DNA of 64,000 bases from Polytrichum commune (taxonomy: Eukaryota; Streptophyta; Polytrichopsida; Polytrichales; Polytrichaceae): contig OX485805.1 of the NCBI GenBank assembly GCA_950295325.1, positions 13,689,501 to 13,753,500 of the forward strand. The letters are read 5' to 3'. The position numbers and the translations under genes were made by a program. This document shows positions 23,501 to 32,878 of the stretch, in pieces (the first letter of the stretch is position 1; every line of letters begins with the position of its first letter). A model generated the notes under the pieces. The model was not told the DNA's origin. It saw nothing but the letters and a program-made list of their open reading frames with translations, and searched no databases.

Positions 23501-24000
23501 ACTTATATGCATATGATATTGAGCAAGAAGTGTGTATAATGGTTGTTGAGTTGGTGGATGCCGTTTTGGGAATCAATAATGCAGAAGGCTTTGATTTTAA
23601 TGTTAATTTGCATTTGGTTCATTTGGATGATGTTTTTTCACGTACAATATTAAAGCGTCAACGTTATGCATCATTGTTGTCTAATTTTTTATTAGACAAC
23701 TTGTTTCACTTAGGTAGGCAACACTAGACTCAGATCACTGGACTCTTATTTCAATAATTATTGAGAACGCTTGTATTTGTTTGAAGTTATATGTTATTAT
23801 TTCATACAATATATATAATAATTGCTTACATCCGTTGTGTGTGTTTTGAAGCTCATATTTCTTTTGTTTTTTTATTCGCTCAATAGTACGACAATTTTAC
23901 AGCGTTTGTCATATTAACGAGAAGACAACATGTCGATAATACGACATTTTTTGTGATTTCCAAACGTGTCTTACTAAAGAGGGAGAGGTGTGCCACATAC
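20561..24000. other. Central AT-rich spacer of element A
   Basis: No convincing gene is present. It contains a TTTAGGG-type run (about 21128-21168), a small direct duplication (21883-21961 and 22483-22560), and one ORF of 65 codons at 23530-23727 without recognisable motifs. It lies between the two divergent promoter-like blocks. Confidence 0.5.
21883..22560. repeat. Direct repeat pair of about 80 bp
   Basis: ATGAAATAAGAGCT...AACTCCAAACAAATACAAA...AGAGTG occurs at about 21883-21961 and again at 22483-22560 with roughly 10 differences. The copies are 600 bp apart in the same direction. The significance is unknown; it could be a segmental duplication within the spacer. Confidence 0.7.
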
Positions 24001-24019
24001 CTCTCCAATATGAACCTAT

Positions 24020-24240
24020 AGGGTTCAGCCACGTGGCGATGGGGTGCGGGGTGGATGGGACGTTGGGAGTCGGGGCGTTTGGGGGGCTCCTCTTGAGTAC
24101 TTAAGGGTTTTAGGGTTTCATTTGCCCATTTTCACCCTCTCATTTCTCCGCCTCCCCTCTCTCGCTCTCCTTCCTCACATTCTTCTCACGCTCCTCTCTT
24201 GCTTCTCTAGGGTTTGTTGTTGTCACCCTAAACCCTCTCC
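24020..24240 (+). promoter_or_regulatory. Promoter-like block and leader of the element A long gene
   Basis: TCAGCCACGTGGC (24025-24037, G-box core), GAGTACTTAAGGG near 24095, telo-box TTAGGGTTT near 24110, a pyrimidine-rich stretch of CTCTC repeats, then CTAAACCCT. The combination of G-box, telo-box and pyrimidine leader is typical of constitutively expressed plant genes. The 13-mer is shared with element C (3906-3894), so it is likely the ancestral promoter. The first exon would end before the TGCTTTG repeat and the palindrome-rich leader intron. Confidence 0.5.
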
Positions 24241-24369
24241 TCCCCGCGTTCCTCTTGTTGTTGGCGCTTCTCTCCGCGCTCCTCTCCTCTTGCTGTTGGC
24301 GCTCCTCTCCTCTCCGCGCTCCTCTTGCTGGTGGCGTTGCTCCTCTTGCTGTTGGCGCTCCTGGTCACC

Positions 24370-25065
24370 TCACAAGGTTGTTTGTTGTTTGTGTTTGTGT
24401 TTGTTCTTGTGCTTGCTGGTTTGCTTTGCTTTGCTTTGTGCTTGTGCTTTGCTTTGCTTTTGCTTTGCTTTGCTTTGCTTTTGCTTTGCTTTGCTTTGCT
24501 TGTGCTTTCTTGGCTTGTGCTTTACTTTGTTTTGCTGATTTGCTTTGTTTTGCTTTGCATTGCTTGTGCTTGCTGGTTGTGCTTGCTTGTGTTTTGTTGT
24601 GCTGGCTTGGTTGCTTGTTTGATTGTTGGCCTCTTGCATAATGACATAGGTTGCTTGTTTGATTGTGTTTTAGTTAATTTCTTGCTTTGACTTGCTTGTT
24701 TAATTGTTTGATTGCCTGCTGCTTGTGTCATTGTTTGTGCTTGCTAGCTGGTTGTGCTTGCTTGTGCTTACTTGTGATTGTTTTTTAATCTTTTGTTTAT
24801 GTGCTTGCTTGTGATTGTTTTTTCTCTCTTTTGCTTGTGTGCTTGCTTGCTTACAGTTGTTTGATTTGCTTGTGCTTGCTGCTTGGCTTTGCTTTGCTTG
24901 CTGGCGTGGTTGTTTGTTTACTTGCTGGCCTCTTGCATAAGTACATAGATTGCTTGTTTGATTGTGTTTTAGTTTATTTCTTGTTTTTTTATTTGCTGGT
25001 TTGATTGTTTGATTGCTTGGTTTTTTTTGTTCTTTGCTGGTTTGCTTGTATTTTGCATCATATAC
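24370..25065. repeat. TGCTTTGCTTTG / TTGCTTG low-complexity tract
   Basis: Some 700 bp of irregular T/G/C simple repeat. The long open frames here (runs of Leu, Cys and Phe, or of Lys and Gln on the other strand) are products of composition. It is probably part of the leader intron of the long gene. Confidence 0.85.
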
Positions 25066-25124
25066 AAAACCACCTTCCTGAAAATCCGGAACCCTCTCAA
25101 CAAGGACCAGATTAACCAATGTAG

Positions 25125-25765
25125 GGCTTGAAGTTTACGGATGCGCGTCCGTAAACTTTGACGCACCAGGTGGGTGAAGCATGCAACATATATCCAGAAC
25201 TTACGGACGCGCGTCCGTAAGTTCTGGATATATTTAAAAAACAATATTATTACTAATGGACAGTATATTTTCCTAATTTACGGGCGCGCGTCCGTAAACT
25301 AGTGACATCCAAGTAAACCCCACTCCTAGTTTACAGACGCGCGTCCGTAAACTAGTGACATCCGAGGAAACCAAATTCGTAGTTTACGGACGCGCGTCCG
25401 TAAACTAGTGACATCCGAGTAAACCCCATTCCTAGTTTATGGACGCGCGTCCGTAAACTAGTGACATCCAAGTAAACCCCATTCCTAGTTTCCGGACGCA
25501 CGTCCGTAAATTAGTGCTAACCCCGTAAACCCAACTACTAGTTTAAGGACGTGCGTTCGTAAACTAGAACTATCTTATTAAATCTTATCTTTGTTCATAG
25601 TTGAGATTCTCATCCCCAACTACCCGTTGATAGTTTACGGATGCGCGTCCATAAACTACATGTGAAATTTCGTATTGACATATGCAAAATCTTTTCGGAT
25701 AGTTCATTCTGACATTATAATTCAAAACAACCTGTGGAAAGTTTACGGACGTGCGTCCGTAAACT
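25125..25765. repeat. A-type palindrome field, leader of the long gene
   Basis: About ten copies of the TTTACGGACG palindrome at 50-70 bp spacing. Most are followed by CTAGTGACATCC and preceded by CCATTCCTAG. Some arms carry single substitutions (GGATG, CATAA, TTCGT). The field ends 45 bp before the 3' splice site TTGCAG|ATG at 25809. One copy is extended to 46 bp (25188-25233). Confidence 0.88.
25188..25233. repeat. 46-bp perfect palindrome
   Basis: The A-type core is extended by 13 further bases on each side: ATATATCCAGAAC on the left and its exact reverse complement on the right. Other cores in the field have unrelated flanks, so this copy has grown by inverted duplication of its flank or was preserved that way. 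Confidence 0.9.
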
Positions 25766-25808
25766 TGACATTGATCATGATGCTAAGCATTGTTTTTTGC
25801 ATTTGCAG

Positions 25809-28800
25809 ATGGCATCTACAAAAAGACCTGCAATTGACCAGGCATTTGAGTTTCTTCCGCCTCCACTTCCACCCGCCATCAAAGATATAAGCCACAACGA
25901 TCACTACAAGCCAGTCGAAGACACAGTAGACAACTGGACAGTTTACGTAGAGAAACTTGAGAATGACACATTCGTACTTAGATTTGGGTATCAAATGAAT
26001 ACCAAAGATATAGACGTAGATAAATGGGTTAGAGTTAAAAATTGGTCAGTAGAGTGTGCAGTGGCCCAAGGTGACTATGTCGTCATAGATCTTGAAAAAC
26101 AAGATGACAGAGTCACAATTCTTCTTCATGAGCACAGACATCCATTCCACAAGGCTGAATGCGAAAATGGCAGCCCGGATGCGGGTTGCTTCAATCTTGC
26201 AACTGAATTCCAAGACTATGCATGCAATGCACCTTGGACGGGTAAGCGGCTTGGAAGACTCCTCAACAATGTCACGAGAGTGAATGGGGCAGTCCTGGAG
26301 TCCAGAAAAGGGAAAAGGAAGAAGAAAGTCGTTTCTGAACGACAACCGCGTGTTCCACAGACAGTCCCGGAAGGACCAAGACCGTCCCAAAGTGGAGCAT
26401 CGAGAGGGAGCAGACCATCCAGTAAACGCTCCCATTCACAGATGGAGTCATCTGGACTTACCGAAGGTCCAGATGTCAGCTCCACCCTTACTGTCGCACC
26501 ACTTTTGAAGAAAGGAGAACGCCCGAACTCTGATCTATCAACAAAAATTCAACAAGAGTTCGACGAAAAAACGAAAGCCTGCTGGCCAATGGGCAGGTAT
26601 TTCACATTTGACGTGGATGTTTATAAATGTCACCAGGGCACCGAGAGTATGAATACTCGGGTGCAAGAAGAGAGCGGGGTCTGGTGGCAGATGAACATCA
26701 TCATGAACAACCCGAAAGCTGACCGGCAGACCATATGTGTGACCCCAAAGGATCCAATCGTGGAGGTCACACCAAAACATTGGCCAATTATTAAGCAAGG
26801 GGAATTCTACATCGTGGACGGCCAGCATAGCGTGGAAGCGGCAAAAGCTCTCCTCGCAGACGATAATTGGAAGAGCCCTCTGAAACCCACAATCCGATAT
26901 TGGAAGGCACTTCTCGTGCATTCAGAGGACTCCAATCAGCTCATCGCCATATCTGCCTTCCTCAACCAGACAAACAAAATCAAAGCGTTTGAGGCGTCAT
27001 GGGCAGCCAACATCGTGGCTGGTAGGACCTTGTGGGAGGAGCACGGCTGTCCACCAAAAGAGAGGGACAACGCAGTCGTCAAGAATCCCAAATGGCAGGT
27101 AATATTCCCAAATGAATTTACGGACGCGCGTCCGTAAATTCTCCTTCACTCTTTCTGTAAACTTTCCCTTTATTCTTTGTGTGCTCCAAGTTTACGGACG
27201 CGCGTCCGTAAACTAGACGGTTCTCATTCCATTTTTTGATCTCATTTCAACAACTCATTTGTTTCTCTACTTGCAGGCATTCAGCAGTGCGATTGTGACG
27301 AAGTTCTCAAGCATTGACATGAAGCAAAGCGGCATGAAGACAGTGCAAGATCTGAAGGGCGAACTGAAGCTCATCACTTCGTCGGGTAGGACCTGGGCTA
27401 TCTGGATGCGCGTCTTCCATGCACACAGCAACGGAGAACTCATCAACCTTGAGACGGAGAAGAAGTACAAAGAGGACCTGAAGATTAAGGTGCCTCCAAT
27501 CCTCAGAGAGTTCTTCCGTCCCCTCCAAGGGTTGCTCGATGCCGAGCTTTACAAGGCGGCAGAACACCTTCTTAAGGAGACTCCGAGAAGGACAGCGCCG
27601 TATCCAAAAATCTTCCTCAAACGACCAAGGTTTATGAAGCCTTCAACGTACCATATTAAGGAATGGTGCGAATACAGGAAGAAGAAGACATTGGCTATGA
27701 GGGAGATAGGCAAATTGGTACCCGCCTACAACCTTACAGATGCAGATGGTGACATTGTGTGGGACAACTGGAGGGGATTGAAAATAGCATACCACATCAA
27801 TGGCGTCTCAATGAAGGCATTGATAAGAGCAGCATCTCCGTTCTTGGCCCAACGCTCAAGGAAGAACGAGAAGAAAGGTTCTATCGACGAAAGGGAGACA
27901 ACTTTATATAAACACTTCCTCGATAGAAAGAAGAATGCCAAATTCGAGGGTGTCGCGAGGTTTTGCGCTGTGACATCACAATTCAAGTTCGGCAAGTGGG
28001 ACACCCATGCTTCGCGGGCCACTGTGAGAGATGACCCCCGGGGTTGTCCTTTTGCTATCTTTGATTTCCGTGCATTTCCAAATTCTTGGAAACAACCTCC
28101 TCCGGGGACCCCTTTCTACGACAGCTTCCTGAAATCTTTCAAGAGCTTTCGGTCCCCTGCACTTCTGGAGCCAAACGTGTGGCTGTGGATTGTGGACCAA
28201 GAGAGATCCGCAGCGGTCGTCGACCTATACAACTCGACGATGGATCTCGAATACAATATCTTCCACAGCACATACGTCCCCGCGAAGACGGAAGGCATCG
28301 CCGTCATCGAAGAAGCAAGGGGGGTAAAGCAGGTCGGCGCTATATGTCTCTATTTCTTGACACGGAAGTCTTCACCAAGTGGGCGTTTGCCTGTAAAGGC
28401 GAAGAGCGTGTTCAAGAAAATTTACCAGTTGCCGCCTCCACACCCCAAGGAGCTAATGGACGAGGCGATGTTCGCAATCTGCCCGGCAACCGAGCTCCGA
28501 ATGGACTTTTACATAGGAGTATTGAAGGCTGTGACTGTGATGAGTGAGACAGTGTACAACGTCTTCGGGGGGACCAAATTTGTTTATGTGGCATTGGTAA
28601 GTACTTAAAAAAACTTTCATGCCTCCACCTGATGCAACTTTATGGCCGCGTGACCGTAAAGTTTAACCACCTAGTTCATTTCAACTTTGCGGCCGCGCTG
28701 CAGTGCATATTTACGGCCGCGCGGCCGTAAAGTTATCAAACCTAACCCAGTGTGCATTTTACGGACGCACGTCCGTAAAATGCACACTGCATCATGTTTG

Positions 28801-31800
28801 TATGTCCATCTTCCCCGTCAATTCAATCTTGATACCAACAATCCACTAACTTTTTTTATTTGGTGCAGATGCTTGGGTTGCAGGTTAACTCGTTTGTGGG
28901 GGTTGGCGACATGGATGAGTGCAAAGATCACAGGAAACTTGCAGAGAAAATGGATCTCAATGACTTCTTGGATATCATTACCCCACATCCTGTTGTTCCT
29001 CTTGCCTCTAGAGAGGAGCCTTCTCATGCAGGCGGGTGGGGCAGCGATGGAGACGATGATCCAATGTCTCCAAGGGGACAGCCCTCCAGGCAGGAAGACT
29101 TGCGCGGTCTTGCTCGTCATCCAGTGTATCGCGTGGCGTATCTCCTGGGTGAAGACGACATGGATGCAGAGGAGGCGCAGCCCAACGTCACTCCAATTCG
29201 GGTGCCTCATAATACGTCTAGTCTATCACCCTTTGGGACTCCCACTTCTCGAGTTGGGCTTCCTTCCACTGCGGGGCCATCTCGTGCTGCAAGGCTTATG
29301 GCGGAGAGGGATGCGGACCTTGCTGCAGAAACCGGATGCACGGCGTCCTCTGGTGGGGGAGAGCCCAGTGAGCAGGCGGCGCTCCCGCCCATGGAAGGTA
29401 GAGATATGCTAGAGTTGATATCGAGGCCCGATATCGACTCCTACCGTGCAAGCCGGCGGCAGAGGAACAAGACGCCTTACAACGAATACCCCGAAGGCGC
29501 CGTCTTGGAACTCTCAGATGAAGACGAGGATGAGGTGAGGCTGTACGCTTCCATCTCCGCCTTGCCTTCTGAGCCAGGCAAGGTGAAGAGAGAGCCCATG
29601 TCCGTCTCCGAGCCGGACGAGAAGATGGAGAAGAGGATGAAGGAAGAGCTTGACATGCGGCTCCGGGAGGCCAACGAAGAGCACGCCAGGAAGATGGCCG
29701 CCATCCAAGCTGAGATGGAGCAAGCTAGGTTGGAGTCTGCTCGGAGGCACGCCGACCTCATGGCTCAAAATCAACAATTCTTGGCTCAAAGCCAACAATT
29801 CATGAGCATGATGGCAAGCTTGCAGGCAAGACCCCAGGTGGTGTATGCAGCGCCCGAGCCCGCCATGTCCGTGCCCCCCGTTCTGGTGCGCACTCCTTCT
29901 AGCAGCCACACGGTGTACATACCGGAGCACACCTATACGGCCCCCGCGTTGGTTGTCCTGCCCCCTCCCCAGGTTGCTGCCGCTCCAGAGCCCTCCCCTC
30001 CCGCCATAGGAGACGATGAAGATGTCAACATGGGCGACGCCCCCCTCGCCGATGAAGATGTACATATGCGGGGGGGCCAAGACTCCTCGCATGAGGATCA
30101 ACCTTTCGTCGGCACGCAAGCGTCGCAAGCAGGTGGAGCCGATTTGTTGGTGGTGGAAGACACGCAGGGCGAATTTACGGACGCGCGTCCGGAACCTGGC
30201 CCCGCAACTGGGCCTGGTGAGGGAGGCACTGCCGGCGAGGAACTCACCGCTGAAGAGGTAATCAACCTTTGAGCATGCCTCCCTCTTTACGGACGCGCGT
30301 CCGTAAGTTCCCAGTCAGCCAGCTTTCGTGGCGTGTGCATATTTTCGAGTTCGAATCTCGACTTCGCCCGCGGCGGCGGATCCAATTTTGCTAGTGTAGG
30401 CTCAATTAATCTTAGGAGAGACCTTTAGTGACAATGTAAATTATTCGCGAAATGTATATCACCAAACACATTAATACAATTTTTTGAACTGCATAGTTCT
30501 TCGGATACTTGTTGCCTCGCATTTCTTTGTTGCGTTTTTGCATGCTTGTCATTTGGTTTTCCTGGGTAGTGCCATTCACCTAGGTAGTATGTGTCATCAC
30601 AGGGTCCGTCGGAGATATGTCGCCACCCCGCCAAAAGACCAAGCCATATTATGAGGAAAAACTTCATAATATTTGACCTCAATGGCGTGCTTTGTCAATC
30701 CACACATATCTCCAATAGTGCGTCCAAGGGTCCCTACCGTACTCCACAAGACATGGATTACGGCGGGCGCTTCGATACACTAATTAACAAGAAGGTTGTG
30801 CGCGTCCGGCCCGGCTTGAGGTGCTTCCTTCGTGAGGTCCTCGGCTTGGCCCATGTCATCATCTGGAGCTCCATGCTGATGGACAACACGAAGGCCGTCG
30901 TCAGTTTCCTTTTCCGAGAACTCGCAATGCCGTGCTTGCTTCTCGGTCAAGAACACTGCGATGACCTTTATGACCGTAGCGGCAACATTGTACCCAAGGT
31001 CGGAGGAGGCCGCGGACCTCAATTCCTTAAGGTGCTGAGGAAGAACCTCTGGGTGGGCGTCCCAATGTTGGAGGGGGTCCCCCAAGGTTATTGGCCCACT
31101 CCGGAGAACACGCTCCTCATTGACGACAGCCCGGCGAAGAGCGTTCTCAACCCCCCGGGCAACTGCATTTTCCCGAACCCTTGGGAGGGCGATAGAAACG
31201 ACAACTTCCTAGAGTTAGAATTAGGACCCTACATTAGAAGGCTTGCCCATCACTCCGGAAGTGTCCCGGATTTTGTCCTCTCAAATCGTATTGGCAATAG
31301 ACCTCTAGGCCCAAGAGATACAGAATTTAGGAGGTTGTACGGCTTTGCTGAACTCAATAAATTGGTATGAGAACTTTGATACTTTTTGGCTCCGTACTTG
31401 GACTCTCCATGTTTATATCTAACATTTCTCTCCTTATTTTGTAAATGTATTTTTGTGCCTTAGTTGCCTCACCAAGCATCCCAAAGTCTCGGACATGGCA
31501 TGTCTACATCTCAGCCGGGCCCCAGCTCCCCTTCCATTGGTGTGACCGACGTTTCAATGCCTTCACTATTTCAATTTTCGGCCGTCGATGCCGCCTCTGC
31601 CGTGGATTACTCCAAAGACTCGGGGTTCGAAGACGGAGTTGTCGATAGCCCTCCTCCAAAGGTTGCAAAGCTCAATTACGCTCTACCCCCATCCCCATCT
31701 CCCCTCCGCAATGAGAAGCACGTTCGAAACCCACGGTCGACCAGGCGTCTTTGCATGGATGAACCCCACATTGATGTCCCGGCCTTTACGAACGTCCCGG

Positions 31801-32335
31801 TTGTGCTTGTGTCTACTCCCCTCGATGTCCCTGAAGATCAAACCGCCGCCCCGAAGGCCAAGGTGCCCCACTATTGGCATTCTCAAGTTTTTCGTTCATG
31901 ATGTCCGCATATTAATTTAGTGCATTTCAAATTCTTGGGTTTTTCGGACTTACATCCGTAACTTATACTAACCCACGTCATTATATATATTTATGGTCAT
32001 TGTTTCAGACCCCAATATACATGGATGTGGGACGTGCATCCTCCACTCCGTCATTGGATAGGCGAACACTGAAGACTGCGACTTGCGAGTCTGATCGTTG
32101 TTTGGCCCTACGAAAGAGTGCAAGACGTTCGGTTTCCCAAACACATTCGTATTCCACTTATTCGGTAGGGGGTCGGCCAATATGGGAAAATGGCATATAT
32201 TCGAGGGCTGGGAATGGGAATAAACAAGGTTACAGTCGCGGAGCCGAGATATTTAGAGCCATGGACGCCATGAAAGCAAAAGAAAAAGAAACGGCCGCAA
32301 AGGCTAATAATAGTATTTCAAAAACAAAAGAGTGA
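25809..32335 (+). CDS. Six-exon long gene of element A: ParB-like, coiled-coil, FCP1-like protein
   Basis: Predicted exons: 25809-27098, 27277-28596, 28869-30257, 30603-31364, 31464-31862, 32009-32335. All joins are phase 0, giving 1828 aa without a stop. Exon 1 has YIVDGQHSVEAAK (DGQHR/ParB-like core), RYWKALLV and KIKAFEASWAANI. Exon 2 has EGVARFCAV, CPFAIFDFR, WLWIVDQER and YNVFGGTKF. Exon 3 has VLELSDEDEDE (acidic, SIM-like) and a Lys/Glu/Arg coiled coil, then a Pro-rich acidic tail. Exon 4 has the FCP1/NIF HAD fold: FDLNGVL, VIIWSSM, LIDDSPAK. Exon 6 ends with GYSRGAEIF and a Lys-rich tail. The start follows a 3' splice site directly. Exon 4 could be a separate gene (first ATG 30651), but homology to B reaches upstream of that ATG. 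Confidence 0.65.
27117..27212. repeat. Two A-type palindromes in intron 1 of the element A long gene
   Basis: Perfect 22-bp copies at 27117-27138 and 27191-27212, both with CG at the centre, within the 178-bp intron. The homologous intron of element C also carries two palindromes, of the C type. Confidence 0.9.
28640..28789. repeat. Variant palindromes in intron 2 of the element A long gene
   Basis: A perfect palindrome with half-site TTTACGGCCG stands at 28710-28731, with two broken copies of it just upstream (near 28645 and 28685). A standard A-type core at 28758-28779 is extended to 42 bp (28748-28789; arms CAGTGTGCAT plus the core), with free central pair CA. The GGCCG form was found nowhere else in the window. 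Confidence 0.85.
30174..30195 (+). repeat. Palindrome lying inside coding exon 3 of the element A long gene
   Basis: TTTACGGACG-CG-CGTCCG is complete on the left and changed at the right end (GAAC in place of TAAA). It is read in frame as FTDARP within the Pro/Glu-rich C-terminal tail of exon 3. Element B carries two of its own palindromes at the corresponding place (47048 and 47117). Confidence 0.8.
30285..30308. repeat. A-type palindrome just after exon 3 of the element A long gene
   Basis: A perfect core (CTTTACGGACG-CG-CGTCCGTAAG) lies about 30 bp past the proposed donor GAG|GTAATC (30257). In element B a B-type palindrome occupies the same place (47421-47442). This supports an intron here rather than a gene end. 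Confidence 0.8.
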
Positions 32336-32640
32336 CGCCTATTCATGGTCCAAATGTATAGGCTATATTAAAATACATATAGATGTGGATTTGTGTTTCT
32401 AGGGCTTTGGCCTAATAGTGGATATTCCACTTGCATTTTGTATTTTGACCCTCTTCAATGAATATGATATCCATTTCCTATATGCAAATGTTGTAATTGT
32501 CCCATTTCCCTATTTTTATATGTGTAATTACATGCATTTGAGTTTCATATTTGTTTCCATATTGGGAACATAGCATATTTGTAGTGTATTCATTCCTATA
32601 AATGTGAAAGCCACGTCCTTAAATAGTCTCAAAATTAACA

Positions 32641-32668
32641 AAAAGTCTCCAAATAACGAATATAGTGT
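32641..32668. repeat. Right terminal repeat of element A
   Basis: Reading inward on minus: ACACTATATTCGTTATTTGG, GAGACTTT, then about 11 bases, then a second TTGAGACT in the same direction. Unlike the other end, the GAGACTTT motif is repeated directly, not inverted. Element B's right end has the same direct arrangement. Confidence 0.92.
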
Positions 32669-32674
32669 TCTTTG

Positions 32675-32878
32675 CGAAAACGGGTTGAGAGTGAACTAGA
32701 GTCGATTAATTTCTTGTTCACCGAGTGCCTGGAAGATTACTCGGTGCGGTCGGAGACAGAAGATGTAGCCGAAAGTGATGATTTTGATCGCTGGAGTTCG
32801 TCGACTAGCAGTGTGGATGGTCCTGACTATCTGTTTATGAGAAGTGACTATCCTAAGAGAAGGAATTTTGCTTTCTAG
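32675..32878 (+). pseudogene. Copia-1 antisense F-box-like ORF, 3' part
   Basis: LRKRVESELESINFLFTECLED aligns with LRERVEDEMRSISVLLSESLED of the Copia-2 copy. It is separated from its 5' part by element A. The stop codon overlaps the stop of the reverse transcriptase ORF on the other strand (tail-to-tail), as in Copia-2. Confidence 0.6.

Larger units (their letters stand above)
15670..32668. mobile_element. Large DNA transposon A (complete, 16,999 bp)
   Basis: Termini ACACTATATTCGTTATTTGG at 15670 and its complement ending at 32668 are identical over about 27 bp. Flanks are TCTTTA (15664-15669) and TCTTTG (32669-32674), a 6-bp target duplication with one change. The insertion splits the antisense ORF of Copia-1; the two halves align to the uninterrupted ORF of Copia-2. 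Contents: DUF7869-type gene on minus, leader palindromes, a long AT-rich spacer, a promoter-like block, leader palindromes, and the six-exon long gene on plus. The private palindrome has half-site TTTACGGACG. Confidence 0.92.

Noticed and set aside
24044..25119. Several ORFs of 120-165 codons rich in Leu/Cys/Phe or Lys/Gln
   Set aside because: They follow the TGCTTTGCTTTG simple repeat; composition explains them and no motif is present.
30330..30360. tRNA T-arm-like hairpin (TCGAG TTCGAAT CTCGA)
   Set aside because: No matching A box, anticodon arm or acceptor stem was found upstream; the similarity is limited to the T-arm.
31780..31800. TTTACGAACG half-site of the C type inside exon 5 of element A
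   Set aside because: Only one half is present and the partner arm is absent; probably chance within coding sequence.
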